Shown piece by piece: positions 30,228 to 38,325 of a stretch of DNA of 64,000 bases. Under the pieces are notes generated by a model. It ran no database searches. It saw only the letters and a program-made list of their open reading frames with translations, and had not been told where the DNA came from. The stretch is taken from contig NZ_AUDY01000008.1 of the NCBI RefSeq assembly GCF_000425705.1, positions 620,001-684,000 on the forward strand, read 5' to 3'. Source of the DNA: Halobacillus kuroshimensis DSM 18393 (GTDB lineage: Bacteria; Bacillota; Bacilli; Bacillales; Halobacillaceae). Every line of letters starts with the position of its first letter. The first letter of the stretch is position 1. The position numbers were made by a program, and so were the translations under genes.

Positions 30228-31892
30228 GTGACGTTACAAAAGCTTGACGGCAGAACATTAGCCGAGATGATTTTACAGGGAGCGCATTATTTAAAGCAGA
30301 ACTCGCAGATGATCGATGCGCTGAATGTATTCCCTGTACCTGACGGGGATACAGGAACAAATATGAATCTTTCCATGACCTCCGGAGCGGACGAGGTGAG
30401 AAACGTTTCCCAGGACCATGCAGGAGCAGTTTCCACTTCTCTTTCCAAAGGTCTTCTTATGGGTGCGCGTGGAAATTCAGGAGTAATTCTTTCCCAGGTC
30501 TTCCGCGGCTTTGCAAAAGCCATTGAGAATAAAGAGGTGTTAACGACCCGTGATTTCTCTGATGCCCTGCAGGGTGGTGTGAAAACGGCTTATAAAGCTG
30601 TGATGAAGCCTGTAGAAGGAACAATCTTAACTGTTGCCCGTGAAGCAGCGGAAGCATCTGTGGAAATAGCTGAAAAGGAAGAGGACTTTATTCCTTTCAT
30701 GGAAGGTGTCGTAGAAGCAGCCAAAGCTTCCCTGAAGCGGACACCTGAACTTCTTCCGGTTCTAAAGGAAGTCGGTGTGGTCGACAGCGGCGGTCAGGGA
30801 CTTGTAACGATCTATGAAGGATTTCTGGCCAACTTGAAAGGCGAGGAAATGCCGGATGTCGAAGAAATGGTTTCCATGAACGAAATGGTAAACGCCGAAC
30901 ACCATAAACTTGCTCAGGACTTCATGAATACCGAAGATATCCATTACGGCTATTGTACGGAGTTCATGGTGAAATTCGAAGAGGATAAGCTGGCTGAGAA
31001 TCCTTATGATGAAGAAGCTTTCCGTAACCGACTGAGTGAATTTGGTGATTCCCTGCTTGTCGTGTCTGACGAAGAACTGGTCAAAGTTCACGTCCACGTT
31101 GAGTACCCGGGTGAAGCAATGACGCTTGGACAGAAGTATGGCAGCCTGATCAATATGAAGATTGAAAACATGAGGGAGCAGCATACGTCCATCGTTGGTA
31201 ATAAGAAAGCGAAAGCCGCGCCCGAGAAAAAAGCGCCATATGGTATTGTAACCGTCAGCATGGGCGAGGGAATGAAAAAACTTTTCGAAAGCCTCGGAGC
31301 CACCGTAATCATCCAGGGTGGTCAAACGATGAATCCTAGTACCCAGGACTTATCGGAGGCTATTAAAGAAGCGCATGCAGAACGTGTGTTCATTCTTCCG
31401 AATAACAAAAACATTGTGATGGCAGCAGAGCAGGCTGCAGAGATGGCGGAAGCGGAAGTGGCTGTCATCCCGACGAAGACCATTCCTCAAGGGATGAGTG
31501 CTATGCTTGGTTTCAATCCTGAAGCAGATCTCGATACGAACAAAGAAGAAATGATTAGTCTGATGTCAGAAGTGAAAACGGGGCAGATCACCTATGCCGT
31601 CCGGGACACCCAGATTGACGGGCTTGATATTGAAAAGGGTCATTTTATGGGGATTTCCGACGGAAAGATTTCAGCGACCGATAAAGACGCCCTCATGACG
31701 GCGAAAAAACTGCTGAACCAGATGATTGATGAGGATGAAGATGAAATCCTTACCATTCTTACCGGGGAAGCTGTGGACGATAAGGATGTGGCTGAACTGG
31801 AAGCCTATGTGGAAGAAACCTTTGAAGATTTAGAGGTGGAAATCCATCACGGTGGTCAGCCGATTTACAGTTATATCTTCTCTATTGAATAA
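30228..31892 (+). CDS. fakA: Fatty acid kinase ATP-binding subunit FakA (YloV)
   Basis: Phosphorylates exogenous fatty acids held by a FakB (DegV) carrier, feeding PlsX/PlsY. The N-terminal DhaL-type nucleotide domain carries NVFPVPDGDTGTNM (Mg-binding aspartates, near residues 25-38) and ARGNSGVILSQ; the C-terminal half is DegV-like (GIVTVSMGEGMKKLF, GGQTMNPST). GTG 30228 behind AAGGAGGA gives 554 aa; the open frame extends to 30198 without a ribosome site. No fakB is nearby. Two hairpins follow the stop. Confidence 0.93.
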   Translation: MTLQKLDGRTLAEMILQGAHYLKQNSQMIDALNVFPVPDGDTGTNMNLSMTSGADEVRNVSQDHAGAVSTSLSKGLLMGARGNSGVILSQVFRGFAKAIENKEVLTTRDFSDALQGGVKTAYKAVMKPVEGTILTVAREAAEASVEIAEKEEDFIPFMEGVVEAAKASLKRTPELLPVLKEVGVVDSGGQGLVTIYEGFLANLKGEEMPDVEEMVSMNEMVNAEHHKLAQDFMNTEDIHYGYCTEFMVKFEEDKLAENPYDEEAFRNRLSEFGDSLLVVSDEELVKVHVHVEYPGEAMTLGQKYGSLINMKIENMREQHTSIVGNKKAKAAPEKKAPYGIVTVSMGEGMKKLFESLGATVIIQGGQTMNPSTQDLSEAIKEAHAERVFILPNNKNIVMAAEQAAEMAEAEVAVIPTKTIPQGMSAMLGFNPEADLDTNKEEMISLMSEVKTGQITYAVRDTQIDGLDIEKGHFMGISDGKISATDKDALMTAKKLLNQMIDEDEDEILTILTGEAVDDKDVAELEAYVEETFEDLEVEIHHGGQPIYSYIFSIE

Positions 31893-31893
31893 A

Positions 31894-31926
31894 AAAGCAC
31901 TGGTTCTGAATTGAGAACAGCGCTTT
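31894..31926 (+). terminator. First hairpin after fakA
   Basis: AAAGCACTGGTTCT pairs with AGAACAGCGCTTT; the A run precedes it, so it is better placed as a minus-strand terminator or processing hairpin than a plus-strand terminator. Its descending arm resembles that of the hairpin at 32119-32149. Confidence 0.5.
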
Positions 31927-31960
31927 AAGGCTGTCGGGATTTTTCCCGGCAGCCTTATTT
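31927..31960 (+). terminator. Terminator after fakA
   Basis: AAGGCTGTCGGG pairs with CCCGGCAGCCTT followed by ATTTATT; directly downstream of the previous hairpin. Confidence 0.7.
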
Positions 31961-31991
31961 ATTGGTCTTTGGTCTGAATGAAGGAGGGAAG

Positions 31992-32057
31992 ATGAAAGAA
32001 ATTGTTTCACAAAGGATATTGATAAAACAATCGACAAATGCCGCCCTGCTGCTGTAG
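31992..32057 (+). CDS. Possible 21-residue peptide, function unknown
   Basis: AAGGAGG at 31981-31987 stands 4 bases before ATG 31992, opening a frame MKEIVSQRILIKQSTNAALLL ending in TAG. The following bases to the terminator at 32119-32153 contain no longer frame. A plus-strand T-rich terminator downstream suggests transcription, but no promoter is evident. It may be a chance match or a remnant; I recognise no homologue. Confidence 0.25.
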   Translation: MKEIVSQRILIKQSTNAALLL

Positions 32058-32118
32058 AACGTCTTCCCCTGAAAATGCCTTGACGGTTTGTCTTCTTGGC
32101 TTGTCGTTCTATAGGCTG

Positions 32119-32153
32119 AAAGCGTAGTTCTCTATTAGAACTGCGCTTTTTTT
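32119..32153 (+). terminator. Intrinsic terminator overlapping the 3' end of the TauE/SafE gene
   Basis: AAAGCGTAGTTCT pairs with AGAACTGCGCTTT (one mismatch) and is followed by TTTTTTT on the plus strand. It overlaps the stop codon of the minus-strand gene and could partly serve it. Confidence 0.7.
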
Positions 32154-33043
32154 AGTCGGGTTTCCGTATGCGGGTGCCGGTGCCGTTGAATATATTTTCG
32201 CACCGAGAAGATAACGGCAGCGGCATATCCGGCAAGCAGCAGGCTGTAGATAACAATTATAATCTGTTCACTCCATGTGGCATAGGTAAGCAGTGTCCGG
32301 CTGTTCGTCAAAATGATAAATCCACCCGCTGCCACACCAAGCACGAGAGGGGGGAGTTTTTTTACAAGCCAGGCAGCGAGGGGGGCTGCTATGACACCAC
32401 CGATCACAAAGGCGAGCACAAGCAGCCAGCTCAGCTCCTCCCACCCAAGGAAAAGCAGGAATCCGGCCGTAGCGGATAAAGTAACGATGAATTCGCTTGT
32501 ATCTACGGTGCCAATGACTTTTCTGGGGAGGATTCCTTTACTGGATAAGAGAACAGGAGTATTTACCGGCCCCCAACCACCACCGCCCACGGCATCAAGA
32601 AAACCACCCAGGAAACCTAAAGGAAACAAGAAGCGCCGTCGAAATGGTCTTTTTTCAGTTTGCAAGGGCTTCACTCGATTCATCAACAAAAAGCGGATGA
32701 CCACATAAACGCCAAGCCCTAGTAAAAAGATGGAAATGTACGGACGGATCAAATCACCTGGAATCCAGCTGAGCAGAGCAGCCCCGGCAAAGGCACTGAT
32801 CCCTCCGGGGAGAGCAAGAGTCAAAACGAGCCGTTTATCCACGTTTCCGAATTTATAATGGGAAAACCCGGAAGCTGCCGTTGTAGCAATCTGGGACAAA
32901 TGAATGGAGGCGGAGGCTACCGCCGGAGCCGTTCCGTAGGCGAGGAGGATGGTGGAGGAGCTTAAACCAAACCCCATTCCGAGGGCTCCATCCATCAATT
33001 GAGCAAAGAATCCAACCAGTGAAAATATAAGTAATTTCTTCAT
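32135..33043 (-). CDS. TauE/SafE family anion permease, under SAM riboswitch control
   Basis: 302-residue integral membrane protein with about eight hydrophobic helices and the family duplication (FFAQLMDGALGMGFG near the N terminus and GFLGGFLDAVGGGGWGPVNTPVLL near residues 145-170). The start is ATG 33043 behind AAGGAGAGG; upstream in-frame codons lack a ribosome site. TauE/SafE proteins move sulfite, sulfoacetate, sulfate or other sulfur anions. A SAM-I riboswitch in its leader and a divergent sulfate assimilation operon lacking a transporter make sulfate/sulfite transport the best guess; direction is not shown. Confidence 0.85.
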   Translation of the reverse strand: MKKLLIFSLVGFFAQLMDGALGMGFGLSSSTILLAYGTAPAVASASIHLSQIATTAASGFSHYKFGNVDKRLVLTLALPGGISAFAGAALLSWIPGDLIRPYISIFLLGLGVYVVIRFLLMNRVKPLQTEKRPFRRRFLFPLGFLGGFLDAVGGGGWGPVNTPVLLSSKGILPRKVIGTVDTSEFIVTLSATAGFLLFLGWEELSWLLVLAFVIGGVIAAPLAAWLVKKLPPLVLGVAAGGFIILTNSRTLLTYATWSEQIIIVIYSLLLAGYAAAVIFSVRKYIQRHRHPHTETRLKKAQF

Positions 33044-33102
33044 CGTACCTCTCCTTTTGATTAAACACATAAGATTACTTGGTTTTAACCATGAAGAGGC
33101 AC

Positions 33103-33131
33103 AAAAAAAACCTCTTCATCCAGAAGAGGTC
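33103..33131 (-). terminator. Riboswitch-controlled terminator upstream of the TauE/SafE gene
   Basis: On the minus strand ACCTCTTC pairs with GAAGAGGT followed by TTTTTTT, directly after the SAM-I aptamer. An alternative pairing with GAAGAGG copies at 33093-33099 is possible. Confidence 0.85.
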
Positions 33132-33142
33132 AAGCTTCCTCT

Positions 33143-33243
33143 CCTTATCTTTCAGACCACCGTCTGCTGGAATGAGCACCTTTTCCTATGTGAGGTTGCT
33201 GCGGGATCATCAGACCAGTTTCCTCCCCCGGCTCTTTATAAGG
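33143..33243 (-). promoter_or_regulatory. SAM-I riboswitch (S-box) for the TauE/SafE gene
   Basis: On the minus strand the aptamer opens CCTTATAAAGAG, carries the conserved GCAACC and GGTGCT.ATTCCAGCAGA segments, and closes with TCTGAAAGATAAGG, forming P1. It is followed by a terminator. When S-adenosylmethionine is abundant transcription should stop before the carrier gene. Confidence 0.92.
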
Positions 33244-33375
33244 ATATATGTAGCCCGCTCCGAAAGCGGAATTCCTAAGTACATGAATAATATATTCAAA
33301 GCTAAAACATGGATGACTATTTGTCAATGGTTTACATTAAAATAAACAGAAAACTAGTAATATTTTAAATACATG

Positions 33376-33404
33376 TTGACATATCATTAAATCGGGTCTA
33401 ATAT
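33376..33404 (+). promoter_or_regulatory. Sigma-A promoter of the cysH operon
   Basis: Perfect TTGACA (33376-33381), a 17-base spacer and TAATAT (33399-33404), about 38 bases before the S-box aptamer. Confidence 0.8.
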
Positions 33405-33441
33405 TTGAATCAAATCTTTTGAACAATATCTGGAAACATTT

Positions 33442-33556
33442 TTCTTATCGAGAGAGGTGGAGGGACTGGCCCTTGGAAGCCTCGGCAACGGATCTGTCTT
33501 CATGAACAGAAACTGTGCCAATTCCAGCAGGTGATCAACACTTGGAAGGATAAGAA
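33442..33556 (+). promoter_or_regulatory. SAM-I riboswitch (S-box) of the cysH operon
   Basis: Classic S-box: P1 arms TTCTTATC and GATAAGAA, AGAGAGGTGGAGGGACTGGC, GCCTCGGCAAC and GTGCCAATTCCAGCAGG are all present in order. It links sulfate assimilation to the S-adenosylmethionine pool, as for the cysH operon of B. subtilis. Confidence 0.96.
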
Positions 33557-33584
33557 GAACGGTTGAATCATGTATGATGACTCT

Positions 33585-33618
33585 CCTTTCTTCTTACTAT
33601 CAGAAGAAAGGTTTTTTT
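33585..33618 (+). terminator. Riboswitch terminator before cysH
   Basis: CCTTTCTTCT pairs with AGAAGAAAGG followed by TTTTTTT; the expression platform of the S-box. Confidence 0.9.
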
Positions 33619-33643
33619 GTTGAAGATAAGAAAGGAGGAGCTT

Positions 33644-34372
33644 ATGAATACGAGTGCACCGACATATGAAACATTCACCAGCGATCCTTTACACCATATG
33701 GACATTGATGATGGACACAAAGGGGCAGAGAGTGTGATTCGATGGGCTTACGGGCATTATGGAAAACAGCTCGTTTATGCGTGCAGCTTCGGTGCTGAAG
33801 CTATCGTACTGCTTGATTTCATTGCAAAGGCACAACCTGATGCCGACGTCGTTTTTCTGGACACCGGACTTCACTTCCAGGAAACCTATGATTTGATTGA
33901 AAAAGTGAAAAAGAGATATCCGGAGTTGAACATCCATATGAAAAAGCCGGAGTTGACGGTGGAAGAACAGGCAGAGGAATATGGTCCGGCTCTTTGGAAG
34001 AGGAATCCCGACCAATGCTGTGCCATCAGAAAAATCAAACCGCTGGAAGAAGCCCTGACCGGAGCAGCGGCCTGGATGTCGGGATTAAGAAGGGAACAAT
34101 CTGCAAGCCGGAGTCATACGAATTTCGTAAACAAGGACGAACGCTTCCGGTCCATCAAGGTATGCCCCTTAATTCACTGGACATGGGAAGACGTCTGGTC
34201 ATATATCCGACTAAATAGCTTGGATTACAATGAATTGCACGACCAGAGTTATCCAAGTGTCGGCTGTATCCCCTGCACAGCGAAAGCGTTGGATGACGGC
34301 CGCTCAGGAAGATGGCAGGGATTCAATAAAACGGAGTGTGGACTCCACACGGCCGGAGATACGAAACAATAA
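33644..34372 (+). CDS. cysH: Phosphoadenylyl/adenylyl-sulfate reductase (thioredoxin), [4Fe-4S] type
   Basis: Reduces activated sulfate (PAPS and/or APS) to sulfite. The 242-residue protein has the PP-loop-like CSFGAEAIVLLD, the iron-sulfur cysteine pair in DQCCAIRK (near residues 124-125) and CIPC (near 207-210), and the catalytic ECGLH close to the C terminus. Having CC plus CXXC indicates the cluster-bearing type that accepts APS, as in B. subtilis. ATG 33644 follows AAAGGAGG; the frame extends to TTG 33617 without reason. First gene of the S-box operon. Confidence 0.95.
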   Translation: MNTSAPTYETFTSDPLHHMDIDDGHKGAESVIRWAYGHYGKQLVYACSFGAEAIVLLDFIAKAQPDADVVFLDTGLHFQETYDLIEKVKKRYPELNIHMKKPELTVEEQAEEYGPALWKRNPDQCCAIRKIKPLEEALTGAAAWMSGLRREQSASRSHTNFVNKDERFRSIKVCPLIHWTWEDVWSYIRLNSLDYNELHDQSYPSVGCIPCTAKALDDGRSGRWQGFNKTECGLHTAGDTKQ

Positions 34373-34386
34373 AGGAGAGATAATCT

Positions 34387-35532
34387 ATGTCCATTATTCA
34401 ACCGCATGGCGGGCAGTTAATCAATCGTTTTACAGCACAGCCGGAAACACTTCCGGAGCAAAGGATCGAACTTGATGCGATGGCGTTGAGTGATATCGAT
34501 TTAATCGCTAATGGGGCGTACAGTCCACTTCAAGGGTTTTTAACAAAGGAAGATTATGAGCACGTCGTTGAAAATCTTCGTTTGAAAGACGGCACTCCCT
34601 GGAGTCTCCCGATCACACTGCCTGTATCTGAAGAGCAGGCCCGTTCGTTACAAGGTCAAGCGGCACTTGTCAAAGATGGGACGATCTACGGTGTGATTGA
34701 AATCGAAGATATTTACAAGCCGGATAAACAGAAAGAAGCTGCAAAGGTTTACTTAACGACAGAAGACGCTCATCCAGGGGTCAGTAAACTTTACAAGCGT
34801 CCGGATTTTTATGTCGGTGGCAGAATTGAAGTATTCCATCGTCCGGAGCGGGAGCATTCAGACCATTACTATCTTGATCCCGAAGAGACAAGAGAACGAT
34901 TCCAACAGGCCGGATGGGAAAAGGTTGTCGGTTTCCAAACACGTAATCCTGTTCACCGTGCTCATGAATATATCCAAAAAGCGGCCCTGGAAAGTGTAGA
35001 TGGACTATTTCTGAATCCGCTCGTAGGAGAAACGAAAAGCGATGATATCCCGAGTGATGTGCGCATGAGAAGCTATGAAGTACTCTTGGATGAATATTAT
35101 CCGGAAAACCGGGTGACCCTGGCTGTCTTTAATGCGGCTATGCGCTATGCAGGCCCGCGGGAAGCCATCTTCCATGCGATTGTCCGGAAGAATTTCGGCT
35201 GCTCCCATTTCATAGTCGGGAGGGATCATGCAGGTGTCGGCGATTATTATGGTACATATGACGCCCAAAAAATCTTCAGTCACTTTGAAGAAGGGGAGCT
35301 GGAAATAACCCCCGTCTTTTTTGAACACAGTTTTTACTGCAAAGCCTGTGAAGCAATGGCTTCTCATAAAACCTGCCCTCACAGCAAGGAGCATCACGTA
35401 ATTTTATCAGGGACAAAAGTGCGCGAGCTGCTTCGCAGCGGGCAGAAACCACCGAAAACGTTCAGCCGCCCGGAGGTCGTGGAAGTGCTGATTGAAGGCC
35501 TTAAACAACAGACAGCGGATGTAAAGGGGTGA
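34387..35532 (+). CDS. sat: Sulfate adenylyltransferase (ATP sulfurylase)
   Basis: Activates sulfate with ATP to APS. The homo-oligomeric Sat type of 381 aa, with [15 protein letters not shown] (near residues 182-196) and [11 protein letters not shown] (near 278) forming the active site. AAAGGAGAG precedes ATG 34387. It occupies the place where B. subtilis has cysP then sat; no transporter gene lies between cysH and sat here. Confidence 0.96.
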   Translation: MSIIQPHGGQLINRFTAQPETLPEQRIELDAMALSDIDLIANGAYSPLQGFLTKEDYEHVVENLRLKDGTPWSLPITLPVSEEQARSLQGQAALVKDGTIYGVIEIEDIYKPDKQKEAAKVYLTTEDAHPGVSKLYKRPDFYVGGRIEVFHRPEREHSDHYYLDPEETRERFQQAGWEKVVGFQTRNPVHRAHEYIQKAALESVDGLFLNPLVGETKSDDIPSDVRMRSYEVLLDEYYPENRVTLAVFNAAMRYAGPREAIFHAIVRKNFGCSHFIVGRDHAGVGDYYGTYDAQKIFSHFEEGELEITPVFFEHSFYCKACEAMASHKTCPHSKEHHVILSGTKVRELLRSGQKPPKTFSRPEVVEVLIEGLKQQTADVKG

Positions 35533-35537
35533 ATGGA

Positions 35538-36146
35538 ATGGCGACGAATTTGACATGGCATGAAGCTGCCGTACAAAAAAAAGATTACCGCAGTAAAAAC
35601 GGTCATTTCAGTGGTGTGCTCTGGTTCACCGGCCTCTCAGGGGCTGGTAAATCCAGCATTGCAAACCATTTGAACCGCCTGCTTTTTGAGCACGGCATCC
35701 AAACCTACCTGCTTGACGGGGATAACGTCCGTCATGGGTTGAATCAAGATCTTGGTTTTTCTGAAGCCGACCGTACAGAAAACATCCGCCGGATTGGTGA
35801 GGTATCCAAGTTGTTTACAGACAATGGGTCCATCGTTTTGACTGCTTTTATTTCTCCATACAGGCAGGACCGTGACCGGGTCCGCTCCCTTTTGGAAGAG
35901 GATGAGTTTATGGAAGTCTTCGTCGATTGTCCTGTAGAGGAATGTGAAAACAGGGATCCAAAAGGATTGTACAAAAAAGCGAGAGCTGGTGAAATCTCGG
36001 GATTCACAGGCGTGGATGCGCCTTATGAGGCACCGGTCAATCCGGAATGTATCGTGCAGTCCGGTCAACATTCCATCCAGGATTGTGCGGAACAGATTTT
36101 TCAACTTCTCATTGATAAAAAGTGGCTGAACGACAAGGAGGGATGA
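35538..36146 (+). CDS. cysC: Adenylyl-sulfate kinase
   Basis: Phosphorylates APS to PAPS. P-loop GLSGAGKSSIAN near residues 35-46, plus DGDNVRHGLN, FISPYRQDRDRVR and DPKGLYKKARAGEI typical of APS kinases. ATG 35538 is preferred to the in-frame GTG 35529, giving 202 aa that aligns with the Bacillus N terminus. Five bases separate it from sat. Confidence 0.95.
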   Translation: MATNLTWHEAAVQKKDYRSKNGHFSGVLWFTGLSGAGKSSIANHLNRLLFEHGIQTYLLDGDNVRHGLNQDLGFSEADRTENIRRIGEVSKLFTDNGSIVLTAFISPYRQDRDRVRSLLEEDEFMEVFVDCPVEECENRDPKGLYKKARAGEISGFTGVDAPYEAPVNPECIVQSGQHSIQDCAEQIFQLLIDKKWLNDKEG

Positions 36147-36148
36147 AC

Positions 36149-36925
36149 GTGACCAAAGTATATATCGTAGGCGCAGGTCCTGGAGACATTGATTTGATTA
36201 CTGTGAAAGGTCTTAAAGCTGTCCAGAAGGCTGATGTTGTCCTGTATGACAGACTGATCAACCAGGATCTGCTGGAGGAAACAAAAGAGGGAGCTGAGCT
36301 TGTTTTCTGCGGGAAAAGACCCGATCATCACGCACTTTCCCAATCAACCATCAATCACCTTCTTGTCAAATACGCCCTCCAAGGGAAAGTGGTCACACGC
36401 CTTAAAGGGGGCGATCCATTTGTGTTCGGCCGCGGCGGGGAAGAAGCAGAAGCTCTCGCGAAGAGATCGATTCCTTTTGAAATTGTTCCGGGAATTACGT
36501 CCGGTACAGCTGCACCTGCGTACGCCGGCATCCCTGTTACACACAGGGATTACAGCTCATCGGTCGCTTTCATATCCGGAGTCAGCAAACCAGGAACCGA
36601 TGAAGAAGCGTACTGGGAGCGGGTTGTCAAAAGCATGGATACGCTGTGCATCTATATGGGTGTCAAAAGACTTCCGGAGATTTGTGATCGGCTGAAAAAC
36701 TATGGACGATCTCCAGATACACCTATGGCCCTTATCCAGAACGGAACGATGAACAGCCAGAAAATGGTAAAGGGAACGATCGATACGATTGTAGAAAAGA
36801 GCCGTTTTATCGAAAACCCTGCCATGATCGTTGTGGGGGAAGTGGTGGAACTGAGCAGCCACCTCCAATGGTTCGACCCGGCCGGTGAAGATGCCCGCGT
36901 ATCTGCGGAAACGATCGTAGGGTAG
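36149..36925 (+). CDS. sumT: Uroporphyrinogen-III C-methyltransferase
   Basis: Methylates uroporphyrinogen III twice to precorrin-2, the first siroheme-specific step. 258 aa, with VGAGPGDIDLITVKGLKA at the N terminus, VVLYDRLI, RLKGGDPFVFGRGGEEA and GIPVTHR. GTG 36149 is 7 bases after AAGGAGG; ATG 36143 is too close to it. It is SumT alone, without the CysG dehydrogenase part, which is encoded by sirC. Confidence 0.93.
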   Translation: MTKVYIVGAGPGDIDLITVKGLKAVQKADVVLYDRLINQDLLEETKEGAELVFCGKRPDHHALSQSTINHLLVKYALQGKVVTRLKGGDPFVFGRGGEEAEALAKRSIPFEIVPGITSGTAAPAYAGIPVTHRDYSSSVAFISGVSKPGTDEEAYWERVVKSMDTLCIYMGVKRLPEICDRLKNYGRSPDTPMALIQNGTMNSQKMVKGTIDTIVEKSRFIENPAMIVVGEVVELSSHLQWFDPAGEDARVSAETIVG

Positions 36926-36941
36926 GAAGAGGAGGATGAGG

Positions 36942-37685
36942 ATGGAAGCTGTCCTGTATGTAAGTCACGGAAGCAGAAGAAAAGCAGCCACCAGACAGGC
37001 AGAGGACTTTTTACACCGTACAGCCGATGCACATGATCTGCCTTATGAAATTTGTTATTTGGAACTCGCTGAACCCGCTATATCAGAAGGGGTGCGGCGC
37101 CTTGTGGAAAGGGGAGCATCCAGCATCGTTGTACAGCCGGTCCTGCTTTTGAGTGCCGGTCATTATTACAAAGATATCCCTAAAGAGATTGACCAAATCT
37201 CCGTCCTTTACCCCGACCTGACGTTTTCCTATGGAGAGCCTCTGGGGGTGCAGCCATCGATTATAAAAGCGCTCGCCGAACGTTTACAAGGAACGGATAT
37301 ACCGGTTCAGAAGGGAACGAATATCCTCTTGGTCGGAAGAGGAAGCCGTCACCCGGATACACCAGAAGCTGTCGAAAAGATTGCGAAGCTGCTGAAGGAG
37401 GAAATCAACCACTCTCACGTGGAGGTTTGTTACCTCGCGGCTCTTTCCCCGCGTTTTCCAGAGGCTTTCCACCGGTCGACGGTGTCTTATGAGCACACCA
37501 TTGTGCTGCCGTACCTTTGGTTCACAGGTGTATTGATGGAAGAGATTGAAGCGGAAGTCGCAAAAGCTGTCCAACTCGGGTTTTCAGCGGCTGCTGCCCA
37601 TCATCTGGAGGATCATCAGGCCATGGAGCATGCGCTTCAGCTGAGGGTGAACGAAGCGCTCAATAAACTTACCAGAGTGGAGTGA
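36942..37685 (+). CDS. sirB: Sirohydrochlorin ferrochelatase
   Basis: Inserts iron into sirohydrochlorin to make siroheme. A CbiX-type two-repeat chelatase of 247 aa: VSHGSRRKAA at the N terminus and a second half beginning NILLVGRGSRHPDTPE near residue 127, with VQPVLLLSAGHYYKDIP as metal-binding segment. ATG 36942 is favoured over ATG 36936, which touches the AGAGGAGG ribosome site. Confidence 0.9.
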   Translation: MEAVLYVSHGSRRKAATRQAEDFLHRTADAHDLPYEICYLELAEPAISEGVRRLVERGASSIVVQPVLLLSAGHYYKDIPKEIDQISVLYPDLTFSYGEPLGVQPSIIKALAERLQGTDIPVQKGTNILLVGRGSRHPDTPEAVEKIAKLLKEEINHSHVEVCYLAALSPRFPEAFHRSTVSYEHTIVLPYLWFTGVLMEEIEAEVAKAVQLGFSAAAAHHLEDHQAMEHALQLRVNEALNKLTRVE

Positions 37686-37692
37686 CCGGCCT

Positions 37693-38325
37693 GTGAAACC
37701 TTTATCCATCGATTTACACAAAAAGAAGGTCGTTATTGTCGGAGGTGGCAGAGTAGCAGAGAAGCGTTTGAGATCTCTCTTGTCAGAGGGTCCGGAAATG
37801 ACGGTGATCAGTCCTGAATTGACCGAAGCCCTTCTGCAGTTATGGGAGCAGGGGGTATTTGAGTGGAAGCAGAAGACTTATTTCCAAGGTGACGCTTCCG
37901 GTGCTTTTCTGCTCATAACGGCTGCTGATCAGCCTGAGGTTAATGAACAGGCAGCAGCTGAGTCAGGAGACGTTCCGCTGCTCAACCGTGCGGACAATGG
38001 AAGCGGCAATGTTCATTTTCCTGCCCATATGAAGAGAGGAAGACTCTCTGTATCTATCACAACGAACGGGGCCAGCCCTAAATTGACAGCGGAGATCAAA
38101 CAGAGGTTTGAAGAGCAGTTTCCCGAGGATTACGGGAGTTACGTGGATTTTTTGTTCGCGTTGAGGAATGAACTTCGCCATGCCGGCTTTTCATCTGACC
38201 GAAGGCGTTTTTATCTGGAGGAGGGATTGAAAGAAGCCTGTCAATCCAGGGTTAATCAACAGTTATTGTTGGAGGAAATACATAAAGAGAAGGAGGCGGA
38301 TGACTGTGAAAGGACTGGCCGGTAA
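37693..38325 (+). CDS. sirC: Precorrin-2 dehydrogenase
   Basis: NAD-dependent oxidation of precorrin-2 to sirohydrochlorin. 210 aa with Rossmann motif VVIVGGGRVAEKRL near residues 13-26, NRADNGSGNVHFPAHMKRG and TTNGASPKL (CysG-N type). GTG start at 37693, weak ribosome site GGAGTGA. The 3' end overlaps the next gene by 26 bases. Confidence 0.92.
   Translation: MKPLSIDLHKKKVVIVGGGRVAEKRLRSLLSEGPEMTVISPELTEALLQLWEQGVFEWKQKTYFQGDASGAFLLITAADQPEVNEQAAAESGDVPLLNRADNGSGNVHFPAHMKRGRLSVSITTNGASPKLTAEIKQRFEEQFPEDYGSYVDFLFALRNELRHAGFSSDRRRFYLEEGLKEACQSRVNQQLLLEEIHKEKEADDCERTGR

Noticed and set aside
32168-32708. Plus-strand frames of 103 and 131 codons inside the TauE/SafE gene
   Set aside because: Antisense shadows of a membrane gene with clear family match on the minus strand.
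33601-33643. TTG 33617 as start of cysH
   Set aside because: It lies in the riboswitch terminator T run and has no ribosome site; ATG 33644 has AAAGGAGG.
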